A stretch of 64,000 nt of DNA from Polyangiaceae bacterium (GCA_020633235.1 JACKEA010000006.1:496001-560000); one strand, 5' to 3'; positions 49,984-58,935 are shown, numbered from the stretch's first letter. Notes: a model not told the origin generated them from the sequence alone. Translations and numbers: made by a program.

Positions 49984-51881
49984 GCGACGAGCAGAAACTC
50001 GACGACGAGGCGCCGCCGGAGATCCCCGACATCTCCTCGAGCCCTCCGCCCCCGCCCAGCGAAGGTGTGGGTGACGAGCTCGAGGACGACATCGAGATGG
50101 ACGAGCACGACGACGAAGACGTCGCCGTGGAAGACGAAGAAGTATCCGTCGCCGGCGACGACGAAGAAGAGATAGAGCCGGAGCCGATCTCTTCCGCGCC
50201 GCCTCCGAAGCGACGTCGCGAGCGCGCTCAAACCGCGCCGCACACGCCCGTCGCCCGGGCCAGCGTGCAACCGCCGGCGGGCGATGATCCGATGCTCGGT
50301 GTGCCCGAGCCGGGCTCCCTGAAGCCGCCACCTCCGCCGAAGCTCACGCCGCCGCCGGCGAACATCTCCGTCACCACCCGCGACGACGACGCGCGCCCGG
50401 CGTCCGTACCGCCGCGCCCGGCGTCCGGTCCGCCGCGTCCCGCGTCGGTTCCTCCGCGTCCGGCGTCCACGCCGCCGCGCCCGGCGTCCGGTCCGCCGCG
50501 TCCCGCGTCGGTTCCTCCGCGTCCGGCGTCCACGCCGCCGCGTCCGGTCAGCGCGCCGCCGCGTCCTGCGTCCGTGCCGCCGCCGAAACCAGTGTCCAAG
50601 CCGCCCAAGGTCGCGGCGGCGGACAAAGAAGAGTCGCCCTGGCCGCCGATGGCGGAGGGTGAGGTCCCGACGCCGTCGCCCCCCAGTGTTCGCGCGATCC
50701 CGGCGGAAACCGACGCTTCTGCCGCCACCTCCTACCCGCCGCCCCCAGTGGCGCCCAAGTCGGAGCCCGCGCCCGAGCCGGAGCCCGAGCCCGAAATCGA
50801 GCGCGCCCCCGAGTCGCTGCGTCCGGCGCGCATCATCTCCGTGGGTTCGAGTGACGAGCCCGTTCCGGAGCCGGAGCCGAAGGCGGCCTCCGAGCTCGCC
50901 GGCGCGGAGGAGCTGTCCGACGACGACATCGCCCCCGACTCTGTCGAAGAAGAAGAAGAAGAGCTTCGCGATGAGGACATCGCTCCGAGCTCCGAGCCTC
51001 CCGATGCGCTCGACATCGACGTCACGGTGGAGCCCGCGACGGACGACGACGCCAAGCCCGCCAAACCCCCGCCGCCGCCACGCCGTGGGGCGGAGGCCGA
51101 GCTCAAGCCGGAAGCCCTACCGCCCCGGGAGAAGACCCGGCGCGCGTGGTGGGAAGAGCTCTTCGGCGAGGACTTCGCCCGTGCCTTCAGTCACGAGAGC
51201 CCAAAGCAGATCACTCGAGATGCAGACTTCATCGAGGAGTCCCTCGGCGTCGCCAAGGGCGGGGTGGTCTTGGATCTCGCGTGCGGCGCGGGGCACCACG
51301 CGGTCGAGCTCGCCCGTCGAGGCTACGGCGTCGTGGGCTACGATCTGTCGCTGTACCAGCTGGCCCTCGCCGCTGACGTCGCGCAGGAATCCAGTCAGAA
51401 GCTGAATCTGCTGCAGGGCGACATGCGGGAGATGGCCTTCGAGGAGATGTTCGACGGCATCTTCTGCTGGGACACGAGCTTCGGCTACTTCGAGGAAGAG
51501 AAGAATTTCGCGGTGGCCCAGCGGGTCTTCCGCGCCCTGCGTCCCGGAGGAATGTTCCTGTTGGACGTGGCGAATCGAGATTTCGTCGTGGCGAACCAGC
51601 CCGCGCAGACCTGGTTCGAGGGCGATGCGTGCGTGTGCATGGATGACATGAACGTCGACTTCATCACCAGCCGGCTGCGCGTGAAGCGCTCGCTGATTCT
51701 GGACGACGGTCGCTCCATCGAGTGCAACTACTCCATTCGGCTCTACGGGCTGCACGAGCTCGGCAAGCTCCTGCACGACGTGGGCTTCCGCGTGACGGAA
51801 GCCAGTGGGCATCCGTCCACGCCGGGGGTGTTCTTCGGCGCCAGCTCGCCGAGAATCATCATCCTCGCTCAGCGCCCGTGA
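49980..51881 (+). CDS. Class I SAM-dependent methyltransferase with long disordered N-terminal region
   Basis: 633 residues from ATG 49980, overlapping psd. Residues 1-390 are acidic and Pro/Ser/Glu-rich, with the heptad 'PPRPASV/G/T' repeated about eight times (residues about 140-200). The C-terminal methyltransferase (about 390-633) has motif I 'VVLDLACGAGHHAVELARRG', 'VVGYDLSLYQLALAADV', 'LLQGDMREMAFEEMFDGIFC' and 'ALRPGGMFLLDVANRD'. The substrate is unknown. Such a long low-complexity tail on a methyltransferase is unusual and may serve in localisation or partner binding. Its stop overlaps the rhomboid-TPR gene start (GTGA at 51878). Confidence 0.88.
   Translation: MSDEQKLDDEAPPEIPDISSSPPPPPSEGVGDELEDDIEMDEHDDEDVAVEDEEVSVAGDDEEEIEPEPISSAPPPKRRRERAQTAPHTPVARASVQPPAGDDPMLGVPEPGSLKPPPPPKLTPPPANISVTTRDDDARPASVPPRPASGPPRPASVPPRPASTPPRPASGPPRPASVPPRPASTPPRPVSAPPRPASVPPPKPVSKPPKVAAADKEESPWPPMAEGEVPTPSPPSVRAIPAETDASAATSYPPPPVAPKSEPAPEPEPEPEIERAPESLRPARIISVGSSDEPVPEPEPKAASELAGAEELSDDDIAPDSVEEEEEELRDEDIAPSSEPPDALDIDVTVEPATDDDAKPAKPPPPPRRGAEAELKPEALPPREKTRRAWWEELFGEDFARAFSHESPKQITRDADFIEESLGVAKGGVVLDLACGAGHHAVELARRGYGVVGYDLSLYQLALAADVAQESSQKLNLLQGDMREMAFEEMFDGIFCWDTSFGYFEEEKNFAVAQRVFRALRPGGMFLLDVANRDFVVANQPAQTWFEGDACVCMDDMNVDFITSRLRVKRSLILDDGRSIECNYSIRLYGLHELGKLLHDVGFRVTEASGHPSTPGVFFGASSPRIIILAQRP
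50412..50537 (+). repeat. Perfect 63-bp tandem duplication inside the methyltransferase gene
   Basis: 50412-50474 is repeated exactly at 50475-50537. Each copy encodes three heptads of the PPRPASx type. The exactness implies recent duplication and likely length variation between strains. Confidence 0.9.
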
Positions 51882-53350
51882 AACCCGCCGGGCGCTTCTC
51901 CCTGGCGGTGGAGCGCCCCACCAGCGTGCTTCTGGGCGCTAACGTACTGGTCTACCTCGCCATGCTGGCGGTGGGGGGGCGCGCGGAGTGGTCGGCATTC
52001 TCCACGCGGACGCTGATGCGCTTTGGCGCGGACTACGCGCCCCTGGTCTTGGAAGGACAGGCGCAGCGTCTCGTCACCTCCATGTTCTTGCACCTGAACC
52101 CGCTGCATCTACTGATGAACATGGCAGCGCTGGTCACCATCGGTCCGGCGCTGGAGGAGCGCTACGGGCGCCTGCGCTTCGTGATCCTGTATTTCGCCTC
52201 TGGTGTGGTGGGGTCGCTGGCCTCGGTGGCGTGGCACCATTTGAACGCGCCGGCGGTGAGCGCGGGCGCCTCCGGGGCGCTGTGCGGGATCATCGCTGCC
52301 GGAGCCGTGGCGGCGCATTTCGCTGGGGCCGAGGGTCGTTCTACCCGCAACTCCCTGGTCGGTTGGCTTTTGGCCACCCTCGCTTTCGGCGTTCTGATCC
52401 ACGCCGACAACGCGGCTCATCTCGGTGGCATGGCGGCGGGGGCGCTGGGCGGCATGCTGTGGGCCAAGCGCCCGGCGGGTAGCACGAGATCCACGCTTCC
52501 GAGCTATTTGTCCGTGGCCGTGATGGTGGCCGCGTTCGGCGTGACCATCGCCAAGCGCCACGACAGCGAGACGGCGGGGCAGCTCGTGAATCGCGGCGTG
52601 GAGCTGTCCCGCGGCGACGACGAAGAGGGCGCGGCGCGCCTGTATCGCCGCGCCGTCGAGCTCGAGCCCAAGGACCCCATTGCTCACTATGATCTGGGCC
52701 TCGCTCTCGAGAATCTCCAAGACTACGACGGCGCCATCGCCGAGCTCGGGCGGGCGTTCGAGCTCGAGCCCAGCGACGATCGCAAGCGCGCTCTCGCCCT
52801 GTGCCACTACAACAAGGGCGTGATGCTCGCCGGCAAGAAGGACACCGCGGGAGCGATCGACGAGTATCGCCGTGCCTTGGAGCTCTTGCCGGACGACGCC
52901 TTGATTCGAAGCACCCTCGGCCTCTCGCTGTTGGCGGGCGGGGACGGCGTCGCCGGCGCCACCGAGCTCGGTCGCGCCCACGAGCTCGAGCCCAAGAACA
53001 CGGACATCGCCAAGGCCTACGCCCAAGCGTTGGTCCTTCGCGGCAATCTGCTGCTGCATGACGACAAGCCCAAGGAAGCCATCGCGCAGTACAAGAAGGC
53101 GATCGCCGTCGACGAGCGCTCCTTCGGGGCCCACCTGAACCTGGGCCGAGCGCTGCTGAAGACGAAGGACTTCGACGCGGCGGTGAAGTCGCTGGAGCGC
53201 GCCCATGAGCTCGCGCCCTCGGACGTGACCAAGGACGCGTTGGCGGCAGGTCTCGAGGCGCGGTCGGCGGTGCGGGACCAGGCGGGCGACACGCTGAACG
53301 CGCTGGACGACGTCGGGCGCGCGACGACCCTTCGGCTCGCGCCGAAGTGA
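51878..53350 (+). CDS. Rhomboid-family intramembrane serine protease fused to TPR repeats
   Basis: 490 residues from GTG 51878. The rhomboid core (residues about 1-225) has 'HLNPLHLLMNMAAL', the catalytic serine motif 'SAGASGALCG' (GxSG) near residue 130 and the catalytic His in 'HADNAAHLGGM' near residue 182. The C-terminal 245 residues are TPRs, for example 'AIAHYDLGLALENLQDYDGA'-like units ('IAHYDLGLALENLQDYDGA', 'HYNKGVMLAGKKDTAGAIDE', 'AHLNLGRALLKTKDFDAAVK'). The TPRs probably sit on one side of the membrane and recruit substrates. It ends the psd-methyltransferase-rhomboid chain by GTGA overlap. Confidence 0.9.
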   Translation: MKPAGRFSLAVERPTSVLLGANVLVYLAMLAVGGRAEWSAFSTRTLMRFGADYAPLVLEGQAQRLVTSMFLHLNPLHLLMNMAALVTIGPALEERYGRLRFVILYFASGVVGSLASVAWHHLNAPAVSAGASGALCGIIAAGAVAAHFAGAEGRSTRNSLVGWLLATLAFGVLIHADNAAHLGGMAAGALGGMLWAKRPAGSTRSTLPSYLSVAVMVAAFGVTIAKRHDSETAGQLVNRGVELSRGDDEEGAARLYRRAVELEPKDPIAHYDLGLALENLQDYDGAIAELGRAFELEPSDDRKRALALCHYNKGVMLAGKKDTAGAIDEYRRALELLPDDALIRSTLGLSLLAGGDGVAGATELGRAHELEPKNTDIAKAYAQALVLRGNLLLHDDKPKEAIAQYKKAIAVDERSFGAHLNLGRALLKTKDFDAAVKSLERAHELAPSDVTKDALAAGLEARSAVRDQAGDTLNALDDVGRATTLRLAPK

Positions 53351-53352
53351 CG

Positions 53353-53724
53353 CTACTCGCAGAAAACGCCGCCGCTCTTCTCGGTGCAGGAGCAGTCGCT
53401 GCCGAGAACCTTCGTCACACAGCCACAGGAAGCATCCGCGGCGCACTCCGGAAGCCAGCTGCAGGCGGCGCCCCCGGTCGCCTTTTCGTCACAGTAGAAG
53501 CCCTTGGGGCAGAGCCCCTCGCCGCACTGGAAACAGGTCCCGTCGTCGCAGCTGGGCAACGTGGGGCCGGCCGGCTCTGCGTTTTCGCTCCCGCCACCTT
53601 CGCCGCTGCCACCTTCGCCGCCCGCCAGGGAGCCACCGTTCTTGGCGTCCGCGCCGCCGGCCGCACCGCCTCCGCAGGCAGCGACGAAGAGCCCCAGGGC
53701 GATGACGATGCGCGTTCGATTCAC
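53353..53724 (-). CDS. Small Cys-rich lipoprotein
   Basis: 123 residues from GTG 53724. The signal 'RIVIALGLFVAACGGG' has lipobox 'VAAC'. A Gly/Ser/Glu-rich linker (residues about 20-50) leads to a compact domain with about a dozen Cys, beginning 'CDDGTCFQCGEGLCPKGFYC' and ending near 'GSDCSCTEKSGGVFCE', which must form disulfides outside the cytoplasm. The pattern resembles EB/Dickkopf-type knots. The function is unknown. It is convergent with the rhomboid gene (2-bp gap) and divergent from the large FAD oxidoreductase gene. Confidence 0.75.
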   Translation of the reverse strand: MNRTRIVIALGLFVAACGGGAAGGADAKNGGSLAGGEGGSGEGGGSENAEPAGPTLPSCDDGTCFQCGEGLCPKGFYCDEKATGGAACSWLPECAADASCGCVTKVLGSDCSCTEKSGGVFCE

Positions 53725-53769
53725 CAACGGTAGGTATACGTCCCGCGGCCCGCGCGCTACAAGCGCTGT

Positions 53770-55779
53770 GTGGATCTCACCCGAGAGCTCGCGCACGTCG
53801 TGCCGGGTGCGCGCGTGAGCGCAGCGCCGTCGGACCGCATCGCCTACGCACGAGATCTGTGGCCGCGGCGCTTGATCGAGGTGCGCGCCGGTCGCCCCGC
53901 GGAGCACCCGCCCCGCGCCGTGGTCTGGCCCCGCTCCACGGACGAGGTGGCGCGGGTGGTTCGCTACTGTCACGAGCGCGGCATTCCCATCGTGCCCTTC
54001 GGGGCCGGCAGCGGCGTGTGCGGCGCCGTGGAGCCGGACGCCAGCGTCGTGATCGATCTCAAGGACATGGCCGGCTTCCACATCGACGCCGAGGCACCGC
54101 TCATCGACGTGGAGCCCGGCGCCATGGGCATCACGTTGGAAGAGGACATCCAGGCCCGCGGTTTCACCATCGGACATTTTCCGTCGAGCATCCTTTGCTC
54201 CACCGTGGGCGGCTGGCTCGCCGCTCGCGGCGCCGGCCAGTGCTCGGGGTTGTACGGCAAGATCGAGGACATGGTGGTGAGCGCCGAGTGCGTGCTGGGC
54301 GACGGCGAGGTCGTCGAGCTCCAGCGGCGCTTCGGGGGACCCAACATGGTCCCTCTGGTGATTGGCAGCGAGGGCACCCTCGGCGTGATCACCAGGACGA
54401 AGCTCCGCTTGCACCGGGCACCGGCGGCTCGCGCCTACGGCGCCTTCTCGTTCCCGACCATCGAAGCCGGCTGGGACGCGTTGCGGGTCCTGTTCCAGGC
54501 AGGCCTCCGCCCGGCCGTCGCCCGGCTCTACGACCCCATCGACTCGGCGCTCATGCGCCAGGGTACGGTGAAGGCGCCGGTCGTCGCTCGCCCACAAGCG
54601 CTGCCGAAGAAGCGCAGCACCCGCCTGGTTTCCGTGCTCAGGAACGCGCTGCGCGCGCCGCGTGCGTTGAACGCCGTGATCGAGGCCGCGGAGGGCAATC
54701 TCCTCGGCGGCTGTACGCTGGTGCTCGTGTTCGAGGGCGAGAGCGAGGCGGCCCACTCGGATCTCGAGCGCGCCACGCTCCTATGCCGCGAGCTGGACGG
54801 CGCGCTCTTGGGTGAAGGACCGGCCCGCCGTTGGTTCCAACACCGCTACGGCGTCAGCTATCGACAATCTCCGGTGTTTCGCCTGGGTGCCTTCAGCGAC
54901 ACCATGGAGGTGGCCGCCCCCTGGTCGCGCCTCGCGGATCTGTATGACGGCGTGCGCCACGCCCTCGGCGAGCACGTGTTGGTGATGGCGCACCTCTCCC
55001 ACGCCTATCCCGATGGCTGCAGCATCTACTTCACCTTCTCCGGCGTGGGGAAGGACGACGACGATGCCCTCGCCATCTACGAACGCGCCTGGCGTGACGC
55101 CCTCGGCGCCGCCATCGCGGCCGGCGGTACCCTGAGCCACCACCACGGCGTCGGTCGCAGCAAAGCGCCGCGCCTCGGGGAGGAGCTCGGCTTCGGCGTC
55201 GAGCTGATCCGCCGCGTGATGCGCGCCTGGGATCCCGCCGGCATCTGCAATCCGGGTGCCCTCACGCCCCGCGAGGACGGGCCCGCTCCCCAAGCCACGC
55301 CACCACCCACGCTGCCCCAGATCGACGAGCACTCGCTGCTGGCGCGCTTCTCCGGCGACACTCCGCTGGGCGTTGCACACGAGCTCCTGGCGCGCTCCGG
55401 CCTCGAGCTGGGCCTGTCCGAGCCCCCGGATCCGTCCCTCACGATCGCGCGTTTCATCGCCGAAGGCCTGCCGGGCGCGCCGGATCCGTGGAGCGACCCC
55501 GTGGCACAGCCCATCGCGGGCTTCGACGCCACGCTCTCCACCGGCGAGCAGCTCAGCGTGCGTCCGTCCCCGCGCCGCGCGGTAGGACCAGATCTGTCGT
55601 CCTTGTTCGTGGGTGCTCGCGAAGCCGTGGGAAGCATCGATGGTGCCACGCTCACGGTTCGCCGCCGCGGCGCGCCCGCCGCACGCCAGCTGCCCTTCCA
55701 CCGAGACCGCCACCCGAAGCTGGAAGGTCCGGAGCAAAATGCGTGGGAGCGGCTGGTCCGAGCCGCGCACAAGAAGTAG
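53770..55779 (+). CDS. FAD-binding oxidoreductase, alkylglycerone-phosphate synthase-like, with C-terminal extension
   Basis: 669 residues from GTG 53770. The FAD-binding PCMH domain has 'GIPIVPFGAGSGVCGAVEPD', 'HFPSSILCSTVGGWLAARGA' and 'VIGSEGTLGVITRTKLRLH'. The C-terminal FAD domain has 'GGTLSHHHGVGRSKAPRLGE', the HHHG motif typical of alkyldihydroxyacetonephosphate synthase (ether-lipid synthesis), and 'GICNPGAL'. Myxobacteria make ether lipids, so that function is plausible. About 150 further residues follow the usual end, without recognised motifs. D-lactate/glycolate-type dehydrogenases are the alternative. Confidence 0.85.
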   Translation: MDLTRELAHVVPGARVSAAPSDRIAYARDLWPRRLIEVRAGRPAEHPPRAVVWPRSTDEVARVVRYCHERGIPIVPFGAGSGVCGAVEPDASVVIDLKDMAGFHIDAEAPLIDVEPGAMGITLEEDIQARGFTIGHFPSSILCSTVGGWLAARGAGQCSGLYGKIEDMVVSAECVLGDGEVVELQRRFGGPNMVPLVIGSEGTLGVITRTKLRLHRAPAARAYGAFSFPTIEAGWDALRVLFQAGLRPAVARLYDPIDSALMRQGTVKAPVVARPQALPKKRSTRLVSVLRNALRAPRALNAVIEAAEGNLLGGCTLVLVFEGESEAAHSDLERATLLCRELDGALLGEGPARRWFQHRYGVSYRQSPVFRLGAFSDTMEVAAPWSRLADLYDGVRHALGEHVLVMAHLSHAYPDGCSIYFTFSGVGKDDDDALAIYERAWRDALGAAIAAGGTLSHHHGVGRSKAPRLGEELGFGVELIRRVMRAWDPAGICNPGALTPREDGPAPQATPPPTLPQIDEHSLLARFSGDTPLGVAHELLARSGLELGLSEPPDPSLTIARFIAEGLPGAPDPWSDPVAQPIAGFDATLSTGEQLSVRPSPRRAVGPDLSSLFVGAREAVGSIDGATLTVRRRGAPAARQLPFHRDRHPKLEGPEQNAWERLVRAAHKK

Positions 55780-55833
55780 ATCCTGCTTTGGCCGCCATCC
55801 GTAGTGCAGGTTGCCGAATCAAGAGCAGAGGAC

Positions 55834-56547
55834 ATGAGTCGGGGACCAAGAACGCTTCTTTTGGCAGCGAGCCTGGCGCAGCTGGTCGCTTGCAGCCGCC
55901 CCACGCCGACTGAAGGCGCCGGTACTGCGACCCGTCCCCAACCTCCCCCACGAGCATCGAGCACCATGCAGGCAAAGCCACCGCCCGAGACCCAGGCCAC
56001 GAGCCAAGAGCCGCCTGCCACCGTGACGCATTCCGGCGACCTTGCCAGCTGGAAGCAAGACGCCGAGAAGCGAGCGCACGGTCGGCTCCCCGAGTCCCCC
56101 AACAAGCTCCGCTGGTCGCTTCGACCGACCCCGCCGTTCCCCGAGCACTGGCCGGTGACCGGCACGCCCACGGCGGTCGCGTACTACGCCGGGGCCTACG
56201 TCTTGGGCCTGCCCAACCTTCGCGACGGCGAGTACAGCGCCGGTTTGGCCTATCGCATCGAAATCAGGACCGACGGCAGCGCAGCGACCACCATTTTGGC
56301 CGATCCCACGCGTGAGGTGGGCGTCCAAGGCGTGCGACCGCTGACGGGCGACGAGGTTCTCATCGTGAAGAAGCGTGCCGAGGTCGAGCAGGCCTTGCTC
56401 GCCGCCGCCCGCACCGGAGTCATGCCCAACCCGGACGCGGCGAACGAGCTGCGCGCGTACTACAAGCTGTGGTTTTCCACCAACGGCATCGGGAGCGACA
56501 TCCGCAAGTACCACACGGAGTTCGCCAAGTGGTTGGGGCTGCCCTGA
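55834..56547 (+). CDS. Predicted lipoprotein of unknown function
   Basis: 237 residues from ATG 55834 (GTG 55804 is an in-frame alternative). The signal 'LLLAASLAQLVACSRPTP' has lipobox 'LVAC'. A Pro/Thr-rich linker (residues about 24-60) precedes a globular domain with 'GAYVLGLPNLRDGEYSAGLA' and 'GIGSDIRKYHTEFAKWLGLP'. No family was recognised. It follows the FAD enzyme by 54 bp on the same strand and ends 14 bp before a palindromic element. Confidence 0.7.
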   Translation: MSRGPRTLLLAASLAQLVACSRPTPTEGAGTATRPQPPPRASSTMQAKPPPETQATSQEPPATVTHSGDLASWKQDAEKRAHGRLPESPNKLRWSLRPTPPFPEHWPVTGTPTAVAYYAGAYVLGLPNLRDGEYSAGLAYRIEIRTDGSAATTILADPTREVGVQGVRPLTGDEVLIVKKRAEVEQALLAAARTGVMPNPDAANELRAYYKLWFSTNGIGSDIRKYHTEFAKWLGLP

Positions 56548-56560
56548 CCGAGTCTTGATG

Positions 56561-56596
56561 TTGTTGTCGGGGCGGCGCGATCCCCGTCGCGCCCAC
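56561..56596 (+). repeat. Dispersed palindromic element, copy 8
   Basis: Reads GTTGTTGTCGGGGCGGCGCG and continues. GGCGCGA (56574-56580) pairs with TCGCGCC (56587-56593) around a 6-bp loop. It is a diverged copy located after a lipoprotein gene. Confidence 0.6.
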
Positions 56597-56765
56597 CCTG
56601 AGACACCGTGTCACGAAGCGGCACGCCGCGGCGTGACAAGTCGTCAGCACGACCATCGCGCTCGCAACGTTGTCAAAGCGTGCGGCGGACGGAATCGCAC
56701 GTCGCGCGCCCGCGTCTTCTACGTCGAACGCACGCCACTTCGGCGTTCGTCGAGGAGGACGAAAT

Positions 56766-56999
56766 TTGACGCACATCAACACAATTGCTCCCATTGCGGC
56801 CGCGCTCGCGGCCACCACACTGCTCACCGTTTCCGCTGCCGCCCAGGAGTCGCCTCCCGCGGGCATCCCGCCTTGGTCGCTGGGCGTCGGCGCCCAAAGC
56901 TCTGCGGTCATCGGCAACAATCCCACGCTCGCCGGCGTTGGCCCCGCCGGCGTGATTTCCCTCGAACGCCGCCTGAGCGCCCCGCTGGCACCAACATCC
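56766..56999 (+). pseudogene. 5' fragment of an outer-membrane beta-barrel protein gene
   Basis: A TTG start at 56766 with GAGGAGG (56750-56756) upstream begins a clean signal peptide ('IAPIAAALAATTLLTVSAAAQ'). It is followed by a barrel-like N-terminus 'WSLGVGAQSSAVIGNNP' and 'GPAGVISLERRLSAPL'. After about 57000 the frame becomes low-complexity and Arg/Ser-rich to a stop at 57146, inside the convergent 57097 gene. The gene appears to have lost its 3' part by deletion. The sequence around the break (GCACCAACAT) resembles the right end of the dispersed palindromic element. Confidence 0.5.
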
Positions 57000-57096
57000 C
57001 CATTCCCCGCATGGCGACGACATCTGCCACGCGTACGAAGCTGGATTTCGAGCGCGCCCATTTCCGAGCGTGGGTCTTCCGTGGTGCCACCGTCGT

Positions 57097-57603
57097 CTAC
57101 TTGCAGGTGCCGCTGTCACCGCCCTGGCCGGAAGGCTTGCAGGTGACGAGCTGGGCGGGGAATCCGCCGACCGCGCATGGGACGGCTGACGGGCAGCCCA
57201 GGGACTGCCATTCGTCCTTGAGCTCCGCGAGGTCACTGATGGCGTCCTTGTTGGCGCCGTTCACGTTGTCGAAGTAGCCGCACGCGTAGACGGTCCGATC
57301 GACCGGGAACTCGCACTGGGATTCCGTGGCGGCAAGGGAGCACTTCTTCGCCTGGGCCAGCGCGCTCTGGTGTTGCTGCTCGAGCGCATCGCACTGAGCG
57401 CTTGCCCCCGAGCTACCCGCAGCTCCGCTGTTTCCGCCTTCGCCGCTGTCTCCTGCCGTGGCGCCGCCCACGCCCGTGCGTCCACTGAGCGCCCCGGTTG
57501 CGCCGCTCCCCGCACCGCCATCGACGGCGCCTTGGCTGTTCGAGTCCGTAGAGCCTCCGCAGGCCGAAAGGAGAACGACTGCGAGCACGATGGTGTTTTT
57601 CAT
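57097..57603 (-). CDS. Predicted lipoprotein with Gly-rich linker
   Basis: 168 residues from ATG 57603. The signal 'MKNTIVLAVVLLSACGGS' has lipobox 'LLSAC'. A long Gly/Ser/Ala linker (residues about 20-70) leads to a small domain with Cys pairs ('CDALEQQHQSALAQAKKC', 'CGYFDNVNGANKD', 'CPSAVPCAVGG') and the end 'GQGGDSGTCK'. No family was recognised; myxobacterial lipoproteins of this build are common. The longer frame to 57696 would precede the signal and is rejected. Confidence 0.7.
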   Translation of the reverse strand: MKNTIVLAVVLLSACGGSTDSNSQGAVDGGAGSGATGALSGRTGVGGATAGDSGEGGNSGAAGSSGASAQCDALEQQHQSALAQAKKCSLAATESQCEFPVDRTVYACGYFDNVNGANKDAISDLAELKDEWQSLGCPSAVPCAVGGFPAQLVTCKPSGQGGDSGTCK

Positions 57604-57770
57604 GAACAACGACACAGCAAGTCGTGTGCCGCCCCACGTGGCGCGAAGCGCCGCTAATCGCTGCGCGCCGAGGCGCAGCAGGTAACACCTGCCCAAGATC
57701 TGGGAACGGCGAGGTTACAGAAGGCCGCGTTCAGAACGGTCTGCTGCCTCGCCCGGCCGAGCCTGCGGCA

Positions 57771-58880
57771 TCAGGGGAAGGCAGGGCAGCCGGTGGTGAC
57801 GTGGGTGGCGCCCGCGACGCGATCCACGCCGCCCTCCATTTCCTGGACGAAGCTGCCGTCCGCGAGTCGATTGCACTCGAAGCTGTGGGTCTTCGGCGAG
57901 CTGCCGTAGAAGAACAACAGCTTTCCGTTGAATCCCGGCTGAATCATGTTTTCGAAGGCCTGCGCGTAGACGTTGGTGCGCACCGTGCACTGGGCGTTGC
58001 CGCCGCAGCGCAGGGTGCGAAGGCCCCAGATCGCGAAGAAGTTGTCTTCCACCGTGATCGCGTTTTCGGCGAAGTTGGTAGCGAACAGGACGTCGTTCTT
58101 GCCGCCGCTGGCATCGGGGTCGATGTAGTTGCCGCGGAGGGCGATGGCGCCGGTAGTGGTGGCCGCCTCGCCGATCTGAAAGCCATCCGCGTGGGAGCTG
58201 GGAGTGAGATTCAGCGAGTGCATGTAGTTGTACTCGACCAGCAGGCCGTCCACGTCACCGTTGACGTAGAAGAAGTCCTCGCAGCCCGTGATCTCGTTCT
58301 TGGAGATGGTGACGCTCTGCTGGTTGTCGATCAGGAAGACCTTGGAGTTGCTGCCACAGCTGATGGTGCTGTGAGAGAGCGTGAAGTTCTTGTGACCGGT
58401 GGCCTTCACTGGATACAAGCCGTTGCAGTCGATGGTCACGTTGTCGAGCGTCACGTCGTCGCTCGCGATTTCCAAACAACCGTCGATGGTCACGTCCTTC
58501 AAGGTGGTGGGCGCGGTGATCGTCAGAGGGCCCGCGTAGGGTGTCGTCGGAGCAGGCACCCCGGCCCCAGCGCCAATGGTGACGCCGACGTCGGCAGGCA
58601 CCACGTGCCCGTAGGGGCCCGACGTCGAGCCGCCGCTGCCTCCGGCGCCGCCGCCCGCGGCACCACCGGTTCCGCTGCCCGCCGTTCCGCCGGCGCCGCC
58701 GGCCGCGGCGCCACCGCTCCCCGCGTTCCCACCGACGCCAGTTCCGGCACTGCCGCCGCTCGCGCTACCAGCACTGCCGCCCAGCCCCGCGCTTCCGCCG
58801 GCGCCCGAAGCGGCCGGATCGTCGCTACCACAGCCACTCAGCACCAACCCCATCGCCACCAGCACGCCCACGCTTCGCAT
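57771..58880 (-). CDS. Lipoprotein with right-handed beta-helix (pectin-lyase-like) domain
   Basis: 369 residues from ATG 58880. The signal 'VGVLVAMGLVLSGCGS' has lipobox 'VLSGC'. A very long Gly/Ala/Ser linker fills residues about 20-90. The rest is a parallel beta-helix with successive coils such as 'TTLKDVTIDGCLEIASDDVT', 'NFTLSHSTISCGSNSKVFLI', 'SVTISKNEITGCEDFFYVNG' and 'GAIALRGNYIDPDASGG', resembling polysaccharide lyase/NosD-type proteins. It may bind or degrade a polysaccharide. No catalytic residues could be assigned. Confidence 0.83.
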   Translation of the reverse strand: MRSVGVLVAMGLVLSGCGSDDPAASGAGGSAGLGGSAGSASGGSAGTGVGGNAGSGGAAAGGAGGTAGSGTGGAAGGGAGGSGGSTSGPYGHVVPADVGVTIGAGAGVPAPTTPYAGPLTITAPTTLKDVTIDGCLEIASDDVTLDNVTIDCNGLYPVKATGHKNFTLSHSTISCGSNSKVFLIDNQQSVTISKNEITGCEDFFYVNGDVDGLLVEYNYMHSLNLTPSSHADGFQIGEAATTTGAIALRGNYIDPDASGGKNDVLFATNFAENAITVEDNFFAIWGLRTLRCGGNAQCTVRTNVYAQAFENMIQPGFNGKLLFFYGSSPKTHSFECNRLADGSFVQEMEGGVDRVAGATHVTTGCPAFP

Positions 58881-58935
58881 GTATCGGAGGGTAGACGCCG
58901 GCTCGGGGCGCCGCCCTTACAATCCCTGCGTCGAT

